Assembly: GCF_002879645.1 (NCBI RefSeq)
Contig: NZ_PNRE01000104.1
Span: 1-64,000 of the forward strand
Direction: 5' to 3'
Source: Halomonas heilongjiangensis
GTDB lineage: Bacteria > Pseudomonadota > Gammaproteobacteria > Pseudomonadales > Halomonadaceae
Length of the DNA: 64,000 nucleotides
Numbering within the stretch: the stretch's first letter is position 1; every line of letters starts with the position of its first letter. Of the stretch, positions 54,989-63,370 are shown piece by piece. The notes beneath the pieces are model-generated. The model was not told the origin of the DNA, did not search any database, and worked only from the letters and a program-made list of their open reading frames with translations. The translations under genes and the position numbers were made by a program.

Positions 54989-56305
54989 GTGTCACCATCG
55001 ATAACACGTATCCCAAGCGATGAGCATCTTCCTTCCTCGGCTGGCGTCGTCATTATCGGCGGTGGCATTGTCGGTGCGACTGCCGCCTATTTCCTGGCCA
55101 AGAGGGGCCATTCAGTCGCCCTGATCGAGAAGGGCTATGTCGGCTGCGAACAGTCGAGCCGCAACTGGGGCTGGTGCCGACAGCAGAACCGTGATGCCCG
55201 CGAATTGCCGCTCTCCGGTGCAGCCATGCGGCTATGGGGTGAACTCACGGCGGAGATTGGCACTGACCTCGGATTTCGCCGCTGCGGCCTCGTGTACGCG
55301 ACCGATGATCCCAAGCAGCTCGCCGAATGGGAAGCCTGGCTAGAGACGGCGCACCAGTTCGACATCAATACGAGGATACTGAGCCCCGCAGAGGCGACCT
55401 CCGCGATCCCGTCCGTGGGGCGGAAATGGCTGGGCGGCGTCCACTCCGTTGATGACGGCAAGGCGGAGCCCGCCATCGCGGCGCCGGGGATTGCCGAGGG
55501 GGCGCGCGCCCATGGCGCCAGCATCCACCAGAACTGCGCCGCCCACGGTCTCGATATTACCCATGGCGCGGTGACGGGCGTGATCACCGAACAAGGGGTG
55601 ATCCGGACCAATGCGGTTCTGTGTGCCGCCGGCGCCTGGGCATCGGCATTCTGTCGGCGCCACGGGATTCGCTTCCCCCAGGCGAGCGTGCGCCAGACCG
55701 CGCTGCGTACGCGCCCGGCGCCAAACCTCGGGGAGGCGCTCTACACACGGGATTGCACGCTTACCCGCCGCCTCGATGGCAGTTATACGGTGGCCCTCAG
55801 CGGCAAGGCACGGCTTGAAATCACACCCCAGGGCATCCGCTATGGGAAGGAGTTCCTGCCCATGTTCATCAAGCGGCTGGGTGCCATGGAGTTCGGCATC
55901 GGCGAGTCTTTCATTCACGGTCCGGAAGGGTTGGCAGGCTGGGGGTCGGATAAGCCCTCCGCGTTCGAGCGCAACCGTGTGCTCGATCCCGCGCCCATCT
56001 CCGCGGCCGCGATTCTGGAGCAGGTCCGAAAGCGCTTCCCGGCGCTGGCAAACATCGAAATGGCCGAGTCCTGGGGGGGCTATGTGGATTGCACCCCCGA
56101 TGCGGTGCCGGTGATCTCCACCGTGGAGGGGATATCAGGCTTCGTTCTTGCGGCGGGTTGTTCCGGGCATGGGTTCGGACTGGGGCCGGGGATCGGCCAT
56201 CTGGCGGCTGACCTGGTCGCCAACGATGCCCCCTGTGTCGACCCCGGGCCCTACCGCCTCTCGCGCTTGCTCGATGGCTCGAAGGTGGAGGTAGGCGCAC
56301 TTTAA
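54989..56305 (+). CDS. FAD-dependent D-amino-acid-oxidase family oxidoreductase (type a, second copy)
   Basis: A 438-residue paralogue of the enzyme at 8929-10254, with VVIIGGGIVGATAAYFLAKRG, the shared SSRNWGWCRQQNRDARELPL block and AAGCSGHGFGLGPGIG. It starts with GTG after AAGGT. It lies 47 bp after the MFS gene and could be cotranscribed with the importer, which would join uptake to oxidation of an imported N-substituted amino acid or opine. The substrate is unknown. Confidence 0.85.
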   Translation: MSPSITRIPSDEHLPSSAGVVIIGGGIVGATAAYFLAKRGHSVALIEKGYVGCEQSSRNWGWCRQQNRDARELPLSGAAMRLWGELTAEIGTDLGFRRCGLVYATDDPKQLAEWEAWLETAHQFDINTRILSPAEATSAIPSVGRKWLGGVHSVDDGKAEPAIAAPGIAEGARAHGASIHQNCAAHGLDITHGAVTGVITEQGVIRTNAVLCAAGAWASAFCRRHGIRFPQASVRQTALRTRPAPNLGEALYTRDCTLTRRLDGSYTVALSGKARLEITPQGIRYGKEFLPMFIKRLGAMEFGIGESFIHGPEGLAGWGSDKPSAFERNRVLDPAPISAAAILEQVRKRFPALANIEMAESWGGYVDCTPDAVPVISTVEGISGFVLAAGCSGHGFGLGPGIGHLAADLVANDAPCVDPGPYRLSRLLDGSKVEVGAL

Positions 56306-56410
56306 CTCGGACTAATCGTGAGCAGCGCTGCTCTGCGTCGCCGACGCTTCACCTGCGCCGCGTCTTGAACAGGTTGTCACGCAGCGAAATGTAGAATCAG
56401 GAGAGTCAGC

Positions 56411-56611
56411 ATGATGGTTAATCAGGCTTCCGTGGAGAAAGCCACGCTGCAAACGATCGAAACCCCGTGTCTGATGCTTGATGCTGACCGCATGGACCGC
56501 AATGTCCAGCGTCTGAAGTCCTGCGTGAAGCAGGGTTGCCATGCCCTGTGGTCAGTGTGGGGTTCACGCCCACGGCACATTTCAGCCGGGACCTCACCGG
56601 TGTCTCCTTAG
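56411..56611 (+). pseudogene. N-terminal stub of a D-threonine-aldolase/D-serine-dehydratase-like gene
   Basis: The first 40 codons read LQTIETPCLMLDADRMDRNVQRL, the usual N-terminus of the fold-type III PLP family that includes DSD1, D-threonine aldolase and BhcC. The family then continues with an RPHxKTHK Lys motif, which is absent: the frame loses similarity after CVKQGCHALW and stops. The remaining roughly 300 codons are missing and the convergent amidohydrolase gene follows within 10 bp, so this is a deletion remnant. Confidence 0.7.
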
Positions 56612-56620
56612 CGAGGGCGA

Positions 56621-57781
56621 TCAGATAGTCAGATGGCGTTCGACGAGCGCGACATGCAGGCGAATCCCGGTCGCCAGGACATCGTCGTTGAAGTCGTAAT
56701 GGGGATGATGCAGCGGTACCTCCTCGTCGCCGCGACCCTGGCCCAACCAGATATAAGCGCCCTTGCATGCCTGCAGCATGAACGCGAAATCCTCCGAGGT
56801 GAAGGCCGGTTCCGGCGCGAGTTCGGCGCGGGCAACGCTGGCCGCAGCGGCCAGTGCCTCGTCGGCGGCAGCCGCATCATTGACCGTCGCGGGGTAGTAG
56901 CGATTGTAGGTCACGGTCATGCGGGTGCCGCTGGCCAGGGCCACGCCCTCGGCGACCTGCCGCAGGGCTTCCTCGATCCTGTCCTGCACCGCGCTATCGA
57001 AGGTGCGGACCGTGCCGACAACGCGAACCGCAGCGGGAAGGACGTTGTGCGAACTTCCTCCCGCAATCTGGGTCACGGAGAGCACCGCCGTGGACATTGG
57101 CGGAATCCGGCGTGACACCAGCCCGTTGAGCTGGGTGACGAGATCGCTGGCTGCCAGGATCGCGTCGGGCGTCTTGTGCGGCATCGCGGCATGGGCGCCG
57201 CGCCCTTCGACCAGGATGTCGAACTTGTCGGCCGCCGCCATGATCGGCCCCGGCCGCGTCGAAACCGTTCCGGCCGGGAGATCCGGCCAGTTGTGGAAGG
57301 CGAAAACCCGGTCGCAGGGAAACCGGTCGAACAGCCCGTCCTCGACCATGGCCCGGGCGCCAGCGTGCCCTTCCTCGGCCGGCTGAAAAATGAAATGGAC
57401 GGTACCGTCGAAGCGACGGGTACGCGCCAGATGCTGGGCGGCGCCCAGCAGCATCGCCACATGCCCGTCATGACCGCAGCCATGGAAGACGCCCGGGTTG
57501 CGGCTGGCATAGGGCAGGCCGGTCTCCTCATGGATAGGCAGCGCGTCCATGTCGGCGCGCAAGCCGATGGTGCGATCGGAATTGCCCACCTTCAGGGACG
57601 CGACGACACCGGTTCCACCGATGCCCGTGTGAACCTCCAGCCCGAGCTGGCGCAAAGCCTCTTCAATCTTGTTCGCCGTGCGGTGTTCTTCGTAGGCAAG
57701 TTCGGGGTTGGCATGAATATCACGACGAAACGACACCAACGGCGCCACCAGATCGTCGATTTCCGCTACTTTGTCAGACAT
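56621..57781 (-). CDS. M20D amidohydrolase (hippurate hydrolase/N-acyl-amino-acid deacylase type)
   Basis: A 386-residue metal-dependent amidase. The N-terminus FRRDIHANPELAYEEHRTA is the M20D signature; metal ligands include the Cys and His in FHGCGHDGHVAML, the Glu pair in QPAEEGHAGA, and a late His in LHHPHYDFND. It would release an acyl group from an N-acyl amino compound. It is a lone minus-strand gene between plus-strand neighbours. With four GNAT genes in the window, an acetylation/deacetylation cycle is conceivable but unproven. Confidence 0.9.
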   Translation of the reverse strand: MSDKVAEIDDLVAPLVSFRRDIHANPELAYEEHRTANKIEEALRQLGLEVHTGIGGTGVVASLKVGNSDRTIGLRADMDALPIHEETGLPYASRNPGVFHGCGHDGHVAMLLGAAQHLARTRRFDGTVHFIFQPAEEGHAGARAMVEDGLFDRFPCDRVFAFHNWPDLPAGTVSTRPGPIMAAADKFDILVEGRGAHAAMPHKTPDAILAASDLVTQLNGLVSRRIPPMSTAVLSVTQIAGGSSHNVLPAAVRVVGTVRTFDSAVQDRIEEALRQVAEGVALASGTRMTVTYNRYYPATVNDAAAADEALAAAASVARAELAPEPAFTSEDFAFMLQACKGAYIWLGQGRGDEEVPLHHPHYDFNDDVLATGIRLHVALVERHLTI

Positions 57782-58088
57782 CGTCCAGCCTCCATCGTGG
57801 AGCTTCCGCCATGTTCCAGTACCCGACTTTGCAAGTTGCCGTAAAGGTATCGAATGGGGAATCGTTGATATTCACCGTGCATGGTCACTGCCTTATATCA
57901 TGCACGAGAGCAGCGTCGATATCTTGCCATTGCCGGGTTGCTTTATGGCATTTTCTACCGTTCGCTCTCTGAAATAAGCAGCCCATGCCGTATGGCTGGA
58001 GTAAAGTTGTCGGTATCAGAAAACATTTACTTAATTCGCGCTTTAACGCGGCTCCCCATGTCGATGAGGCTGAGAAAAGGAGACTAGA
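57782..58088. other. 307-bp divergent spacer before GNAT gene
   Basis: It holds promoters for the amidohydrolase (left) and the GNAT gene (right). The visible structure is a dyad, CGTGCATG at 57876-57883 and CATGCACG at 57899-57906. No gene is seen. Confidence 0.4.
57876..57906. promoter_or_regulatory. Operator-like dyad
   Basis: Perfect eight-base arms CGTGCATG and CATGCACG with 15 bases between them, so the half-site centres are about two helical turns apart. It lies between divergent genes. Confidence 0.4.
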
Positions 58089-58952
58089 GTGTCATCCGCG
58101 ACCACGGCAGTGCAAATCCAGTATCGACCCATGCTGGAAAGCGACTTCCCGGCAGCGCACGGCCTTTCCCAGGCGGTTCACTGGCGGCACCGGCCGGAGG
58201 ACTGGCAGCTCCTGCACCACCTCGGTAGCGGCTTCGTCGCCGAGTGCGACGGCAGCGTGATCGGTACTGCGCTGTGGTGGCCTCATGGCAACGACCATGC
58301 CTCGCTCGGCATGGTGATCGTCTCGCCGGAGGCCCAGGGGCGGGGCATTGGGGGCGAGTTGATGAACCGGCTGCTCGAGGCGATCGGCGAGCGCAACACC
58401 TTGCTCCACGCCACACCGGCCGGGCAGCCCCTCTACGAACGGCTCGGCTTCGAGGCGATCGGCAAGGTCCACCAGCACCAGGGTACGGTCGCTCCCCGCG
58501 CGCCCGTCGCACCGCCGCCGGGCACGCGCCTGCGGGCGGCTGAGGCGGGCGATGGCGCCACGTTGGTGGCGCTGGCCTCCCGCGCCGCCGGCATGGCGCG
58601 TGCGCGGGTCGTGAACGAGCTGCTGCGCACCGCCGAAGGCGTCGTCATCGAGGACGATAACGGCAATCCGGTCGGCTTCGGCATCCTGCGCAGCTTCGGG
58701 CAAGGCGACATCATCGGTCCGGTGGTCGCTCCCGATGCAGAGCACGCCCGCGCGCTGCTCAGCCACTTGGCTGCGACGCGCACCGGCTCCTTCGTGCGTA
58801 TCGACATGTGCGATGAGCACGGACTGGATTCCTTGTTGAGCGAGCTGGGGCTGGCGCACGTCGATACTCCAGTGGCCATGGTGCGGGGCGAGGCCCCGCA
58901 GGCGGACCCCGGCATCCACCAGTTTGCCATCGCCAGCCAGGCGTTTTTCTGA
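58089..58952 (+). CDS. Double-domain GNAT acetyltransferase (type A, second copy)
   Basis: A 287-residue relative of the protein at 25731-26591. The GNAT loop is SPEAQGRGIGGELM, then LYERLGFEAIGKVHQHQGT; the second domain has FGILRSFGQGDIIGPVVAPD. It starts at GTG with AAAGGAG upstream. It is followed after 71 bp by an aldehyde dehydrogenase gene. The acceptor molecule is unknown. Confidence 0.82.
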   Translation: MSSATTAVQIQYRPMLESDFPAAHGLSQAVHWRHRPEDWQLLHHLGSGFVAECDGSVIGTALWWPHGNDHASLGMVIVSPEAQGRGIGGELMNRLLEAIGERNTLLHATPAGQPLYERLGFEAIGKVHQHQGTVAPRAPVAPPPGTRLRAAEAGDGATLVALASRAAGMARARVVNELLRTAEGVVIEDDNGNPVGFGILRSFGQGDIIGPVVAPDAEHARALLSHLAATRTGSFVRIDMCDEHGLDSLLSELGLAHVDTPVAMVRGEAPQADPGIHQFAIASQAFF

Positions 58953-59023
58953 GCCCGGTCACTTCGAGCCCCGTGATTCTTGCCCATCGTGGGCGCCTAT
59001 TACCGTCTCAAGGATCGATTCCA

Positions 59024-60484
59024 ATGACCTCACCCATCGCATATCTCAGCAACGCGGACCGTCTCGATCGCCTGTTCATCGACGGCGAGTGGACCTTACC
59101 CGAACCCTTGACCCGAACCGCTGTTGTCGATCCCTCGACGGAGGAGTCCGTCGCCGAGATCGCCCTGGGCAGCAGCGCGGACGTCGACACGGCGGTGGCC
59201 GCGGCGAGGCGCGCCTTCGCGGGCTGGGCCGCAACCTCCGCCGAGAGCCGGGCCACGCTTCTGGATCGCGTCCACGCCCTGATCCTCGAGCGTGCGGAAT
59301 GGTTCGCCCAGGCGATCTCGCTGGAAATGGGGGCGGCCATCGGCTATGCGCGCAGCGCTCAGGTGCCGCTGGCGGCGGAGCACATTCGCGTGGCACGGGA
59401 CAACCTGGCCACTTACCCGTTCCTCTCCCATCGCGGCACCACAGCCATCCTGCGCGAGCCGATCGGCGTGTGCGGCCTGATCACGCCCTGGAACTGGCCG
59501 CTCTACCAGATCACCGCCAAGGTGGGGGCTGCCCTGGCGGCGGGGTGTACGATCGTGCTGAAGCCCAGCGAGCTGTCGCCCCTTAGCGCCTTGCTCTTCG
59601 CCGAAGTGGTGCAGGACGCCGGCATTCCGCCGGGCGTCTTCAATCTCCTGAACGGTGATGGTCCCGGGGTCGGCGCAGCGCTGTCGGCCCATCCCGACGT
59701 GGACATGATCTCGCTGACCGGCTCGACCCGGGCCGGTGTTCTGGTGAGCCAAGCGGCCGCCCCGACGGTGAAACGGGTGGCCCTGGAACTCGGCGGCAAG
59801 TCGCCCAACGTCATCCTGCCGGATACGGACCTTAGCCGTGCCATCGCCCCCGGCGTGGCGGCCGCATTCCGCAACCTCGGGCAGTCCTGCAGTGCGCCAA
59901 CACGCATGATCGTGCCCAGCCAGCACCTCCAGGAGGTCGAGCGTCTCGCCTGCGCCGCAGTAGCCGAGATGGTCGTCGGCGATCCGCGCTCAGAGCAGTC
60001 GACCCATGGCCCCGTGGCGAACCGCGCTCAGTTCGAGCGGGTGCGGGAGATGATCGCCGTCGGGATCGCCGAGGGCGCGCGGCTCGTGTGCGGCGGTACT
60101 GGCCGACCGCAGGGTCTGGACCGGGGCTTCTACGTTCGTCCCACCGTCTTCTCCGAGGTAGATTCTCAAATGAGGATCGCTCAGGAGGAGATTTTCGGGC
60201 CGGTCCTCTGTGTCATTCCCTACGACACCATCGATGAGGCCGTGGCGATTGCCAACGACACCATCTACGGCCTCGGCGCCCATGTCCAAGGCGGGGATCT
60301 CGAGACGGCACGGTCCGTGGCGGCGCAGATCCGCTCCGGACAGGTCCACATCAACTACCCGGCCTGGGACCCCAACGCCCCCTTCGGCGGCTACAAGCGT
60401 TCGGGAAACGGCCGCGAATACGGCATCGAGGGCATGGAAGAGTATCTGGAAACCAAAGCCGTCATCGGTTTCCAGTCGGCCTGA
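59024..60484 (+). CDS. Aldehyde dehydrogenase (third copy)
   Basis: A 486-residue NAD(P)-dependent aldehyde dehydrogenase. PWNWPLYQITAKVGAALAAGC, the Glu in VALELGGKSPNVIL and the Cys in NLGQSCSAPTRM mark the active site; it ends FGGYKRSGNGREYGIEG. It differs from the two copies in the minus-strand block, so it is not a recent duplicate of either. AAGGAT precedes the ATG. A broken cupin gene follows. Confidence 0.9.
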   Translation: MTSPIAYLSNADRLDRLFIDGEWTLPEPLTRTAVVDPSTEESVAEIALGSSADVDTAVAAARRAFAGWAATSAESRATLLDRVHALILERAEWFAQAISLEMGAAIGYARSAQVPLAAEHIRVARDNLATYPFLSHRGTTAILREPIGVCGLITPWNWPLYQITAKVGAALAAGCTIVLKPSELSPLSALLFAEVVQDAGIPPGVFNLLNGDGPGVGAALSAHPDVDMISLTGSTRAGVLVSQAAAPTVKRVALELGGKSPNVILPDTDLSRAIAPGVAAAFRNLGQSCSAPTRMIVPSQHLQEVERLACAAVAEMVVGDPRSEQSTHGPVANRAQFERVREMIAVGIAEGARLVCGGTGRPQGLDRGFYVRPTVFSEVDSQMRIAQEEIFGPVLCVIPYDTIDEAVAIANDTIYGLGAHVQGGDLETARSVAAQIRSGQVHINYPAWDPNAPFGGYKRSGNGREYGIEGMEEYLETKAVIGFQSA

Positions 60485-60560
60485 CGGACCACGACAGCGC
60501 CGGCGCAAGGCCATTCACCAACGACATCATCCTCACTTGTGATCGAGCTCAGGAGCCATC

Positions 60561-60854
60561 ATGACGTCAGCCGTAATTCTCAATCGCACCGACGGCGCAT
60601 CCCTCGGCACCGCATTCCGCTAGACGCCCTTCGGGGAGGCGGATCCCTTCGCGCCGTACCGTGAAATCGCCTGGGACGGCGCGGACGCCATGGCCGCGGG
60701 CCGGGTCAGCTTCGCGGGAGAGCTCAAGGTATCGAGCTTCCCGTACACCGAAACCATGGTGGTCGTCGAGGGCGAGCTGACCTCACCTCCCTCCGTCCAG
60801 ACGCCGACTTCAAGCCGTCCGCGACTGAGGCGAGGTGCGCCGAAGAAGATTTGA
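60561..60854 (+). pseudogene. Broken cupin gene
   Basis: From an ATG with AGGAG upstream, the frame reads 20 codons to an in-frame TAG at 60621, then resumes with EADPFAPYREIAWDGADA, AAGRVSFAGELKVSSF and MVVVEGELTS, an N-terminal cupin domain comparable to that of the protein at 20442-21200. After about 60785 the similarity stops in this frame and the rest of the gene is missing. The stop and the truncation together make a pseudogene. Confidence 0.7.
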
Positions 60855-61008
60855 CATATCCTGCCGCCGCGGCCTGTAAACCAGACATATTATTTTCGGC
60901 GCCTCGGTGTACGCTCAAAGCGAGATCACCCACCCATCGCCAAGGCGCGGCCGTTATTGCCCTGGCACAGGTACCAAGTGCCCGACGAAAATCGAGAGCG
61001 TGTCTAGC

Positions 61009-61887
61009 ATGCCCAACAAGATGTCGAAACGGCTGCAGACGTACGAGCTGACTGTAAGAGACATTCATGAAACCGACATCGACAAGCTGCATGAGCTGTC
61101 GGTTGGGGTCGGCTGGCCGCACCGGCCCAAAGATTGGCAGCTACTGATGCAGGTCGGGCATGGCTATGTCGGCTGCGACGAAATCGGACGCGTCCTTGGC
61201 TCCGCGATGTGGTTTCCGATGGGTGATGATTTCGCCACCATCGGCATGGTCATCACCTCGCCGCGTCTCCAGGCCTTGGGAGCCGGTCGCTGGCTGACGA
61301 AGCACGTCCTGCAGCAATGCGGCGACCGTGACCTGAGGTTGAACGCAACGCGCGAGGCGTACCGCCTCTACATCTCATTGTCATTCGAGCCCACCGGGGT
61401 CGCCTGCCTGCACCAGGGAGAGGCCGTAGACCCCGGGCACGTTCCGGTTCCGAGTGGTACGCAAGTCCGCGCGGCCGAGGCGGCAGACCTCGCGGAGATG
61501 ATCCGGCTCGACAGGGAGGCCTATGGTGCAGACCGGACGGCGATTCTTGAGCGCCTCGTCCGCCTTTCCGAAGGGACAGTGTTGTTGCGAGAGGGGAGAG
61601 TGGCCGCCTTCGCTCTGTGCCGCCCGTTCGGCCGTGGCCGGGTGGTGGGACCGATCGTCGCCCGGGACGTCGACGAGGCCATGGCACTGACGGCGCCCCA
61701 CTTGGCGCGTCACGCCGGCACGTTCGTGCGGGTCGACACGGATCGCAGCAACAGCGCTTTTACGGCTTTCCTGAGCCGTTGCGGCATGCCGCAGCATGAC
61801 ACGGTGACGACGATGTGTCTGGGTATGCCTCGGGGTGGCGATGGCCAGATGAGGATGTTCGCCCTCTCCGGCCACACACTCGGGTAG
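61009..61887 (+). CDS. Double-domain GNAT acetyltransferase (type B, second copy)
   Basis: A 292-residue protein, the same length as the type B protein at 26876-27754 and alignable from the first residue (SKRLQTYELTVRDIHETDI). The acetyl-CoA loop region reads TSPRLQALGAGRWL, altered as in its sister, while the second half has FALCRPFGRGRVVGPIVARD. A TTGACA at 60851 may be part of its promoter. The shared 17-bp motif of the other GNAT pair is not seen upstream here. Confidence 0.8.
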   Translation: MPNKMSKRLQTYELTVRDIHETDIDKLHELSVGVGWPHRPKDWQLLMQVGHGYVGCDEIGRVLGSAMWFPMGDDFATIGMVITSPRLQALGAGRWLTKHVLQQCGDRDLRLNATREAYRLYISLSFEPTGVACLHQGEAVDPGHVPVPSGTQVRAAEAADLAEMIRLDREAYGADRTAILERLVRLSEGTVLLREGRVAAFALCRPFGRGRVVGPIVARDVDEAMALTAPHLARHAGTFVRVDTDRSNSAFTAFLSRCGMPQHDTVTTMCLGMPRGGDGQMRMFALSGHTLG

Positions 61888-61918
61888 GCGCGGTGGGGTC
61901 GGCCAGCACCGAATCGGG

Positions 61919-62119
61919 TTATTCGGAGGTGCGATCCTGCTCGAACAGTAGGCGAGGCGGGTATTCGTGTTTCCGACTCGGCGATTTCACGACGATATAA
62001 CTAAAGTATTTGGCAATGCCGACGTTTTCCTCGAGTAGTCCTTCGATGATCGTCTGGACATGAGGCAGGTCGCGCACGACCATTTTTACCAGATAGTCGA
62101 AACCGCCGTTGATCAGCAA
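61919..62119 (-). pseudogene. C-terminal remnant of an Lrp/AsnC regulator
   Basis: The frame reads INGGFDYLVKMVV, LLEENVGIAKYFSYIVVKSP and KHEYPP, matching the last third of the Lrp protein at 12019-12513 (SGGFDYQL, GIDKYFSYIVIKSP). The DNA-binding domain is missing; similarity ends abruptly near 62115. That edge is also where the copZ region begins, so it may be a rearrangement junction. Confidence 0.75.
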
Positions 62120-62258
62120 TCGAACGCGGCTAAGGGGTACAGCAAGAAGCTGACCCTGAGGGAGGCGTGAGGCCCCACGTTGCCGGTACGACTAAGGGGG
62201 GAGGAGCAGAGGAGGCAGGGCCGAAGGCGCGAGCGTGCCTGCGGCCCTGTACTTGTGG

Positions 62259-62456
62259 CTATGCCGACTCGTTGGGGTAGCCGGCTTCCACGAGGACCGA
62301 GGACAGGGCGGTGGCATCGGCATGACTCTCGATCGTCACTTGCTGCTTCGTGAGATCGATTTCCACGTTGGCATCGGCATCCACGGTCTTGATCGCGGTC
62401 GTGACAGTAGAGGCGCAGTGGCCACAGGTCATCTTGGGTACCTTGAGTTTCAGCAT
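62259..62456 (-). CDS. copZ: Copper chaperone CopZ
   Basis: A 65-residue heavy-metal-associated domain protein with MTCGHCAS at residues 9-16, the Cys-x-x-Cys copper site. It would carry Cu(I) to CopA. The ATG at 62456 has a GGAG site, and a CueR-type promoter lies 32-62 bp upstream. A longer frame reading back through the promoter is not credible. Confidence 0.93.
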   Translation of the reverse strand: MLKLKVPKMTCGHCASTVTTAIKTVDADANVEIDLTKQQVTIESHADATALSSVLVEAGYPNESA

Positions 62457-62487
62457 GGTCTTTCTCCATTTGAGGTGAGGCAGTGTC

Positions 62488-62518
62488 AGCGTGAAGCTTC
62501 CCAGTATTGGAAGGTCAA
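62488..62518 (-). promoter_or_regulatory. CueR-type promoter of copZ
   Basis: TTGACC, a 19-base spacer with CTTCCAATACTGGGAAG, then CACGCT as -10. It has the same spacing as the copA promoter, with a poorer -10. Confidence 0.85.
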
Positions 62519-62689
62519 GCGAAGAATCAAAAAATTCCAGCCCACCGCTTGGGCGGGACACGCCATTGGCCGATGATGCAGAAGACTTGCGCACGTTCTC
62601 ATTGCGGGTCCAGCGGCATTCTGCATCGGCGGCGACCACCAGAGTCTCACCGGCCTTGGCGGACCGGGCGAGGGGCCGGGACTTCCGGT

Positions 62690-62720
62690 TTGAAGTTTCC
62701 TATCATTGGAGAGTTGAACG
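62690..62720 (+). promoter_or_regulatory. Weak MerR-type box before cueR
   Basis: TTGAAG, a 19-base spacer holding TTTCCTATCATTGGAGAG, then TGAACG. The dyad is imperfect. It lies 95 bp before the cueR start and may allow autoregulation. Confidence 0.45.
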
Positions 62721-62814
62721 CCTCGTCATCCAGGGGCGCGAGGCAGGCAGCCCAGGGCTCCATGGAGCAGTGGGGTACCCAGGCGCGACGATGGCCTGAA
62801 AATGGAGGTATCTG

Positions 62815-63282
62815 ATGAATATCGGGCAAGCGGCGAAGGCTTCCGGCATCTCGGAAAAGATGATTCGCTATTACGAAAGCATTGGCCTCATCGCGCCGGT
62901 CGGCCGGACAGATGCAGGCTACAGGGTGTTCAGCGACAAGGACATTCATACCCTGCGCTTCATTTTTCGGGCGCGAAGCCTGGGGTTCTCGGTGGAGCAG
63001 ATGGGTAACCTGCTCGCCCTGTGGCAGGATCGCCACCGTGCCAGCGCGGACGTGAAGGCAGTCGCTTATGCCCATATCGAAGAGTTGGACAACAAGATCG
63101 AGAGGCTGATGTCCATGCGCCGGACCTTGCAGCATCTGGCCGAGCACTGCCATGGCGATCATCGCCCGGATTGTCCGATCATCGGGGATCTGGCCGGGCT
63201 CGCCGATCCACTCGATGCCGCCCTGTCGTCGGAGCACCCGACATCACCGGAATCCGTGCGAGACACGGTCAGCCAGTCATGA
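62815..63282 (+). CDS. cueR: MerR-family copper regulator CueR
   Basis: A 155-residue MerR-type activator. The winged helix NIGQAAKASGISEKMIRYYESIGLI is followed by a long dimerisation helix and the metal loop C-HGDHRPD-C-P. Counting from the ATG, the two Cys are residues 112 and 120 and Ser is at 77, the same numbers as in E. coli CueR, which binds Cu(I), Ag(I) and Au(I). It is divergent from copZ and should act on the TTGACC-19-base-spacer boxes found before copA, copZ and the second ABC operon. Confidence 0.95.
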   Translation: MNIGQAAKASGISEKMIRYYESIGLIAPVGRTDAGYRVFSDKDIHTLRFIFRARSLGFSVEQMGNLLALWQDRHRASADVKAVAYAHIEELDNKIERLMSMRRTLQHLAEHCHGDHRPDCPIIGDLAGLADPLDAALSSEHPTSPESVRDTVSQS

Positions 63283-63314
63283 CCGGGCTCCGGGGTGGGC
63301 AGGGCCGGCCGTCG

Positions 63315-63350
63315 GGAATGCAGAACGCGCCGGGCTGGCCGGCGCATTCC
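63315..63350. terminator. Hairpin between convergent cueR and prc
   Basis: GGAATGC and GCATTCC outer arms with an inner CGCCGG/CCGGCG stem in the 88-bp convergent spacer. No T-run on either strand, so termination is inferred from position. Confidence 0.4.
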
Positions 63351-63370
63351 GAGGGGGAAAGGGGAGGGGC

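Larger units (their letters stand above)
62457..62814. other. 358-bp divergent spacer between copZ and cueR
   Basis: It contains the copZ CueR box and a second, weaker MerR-type dyad before cueR. No gene is seen between them. Confidence 0.5.
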
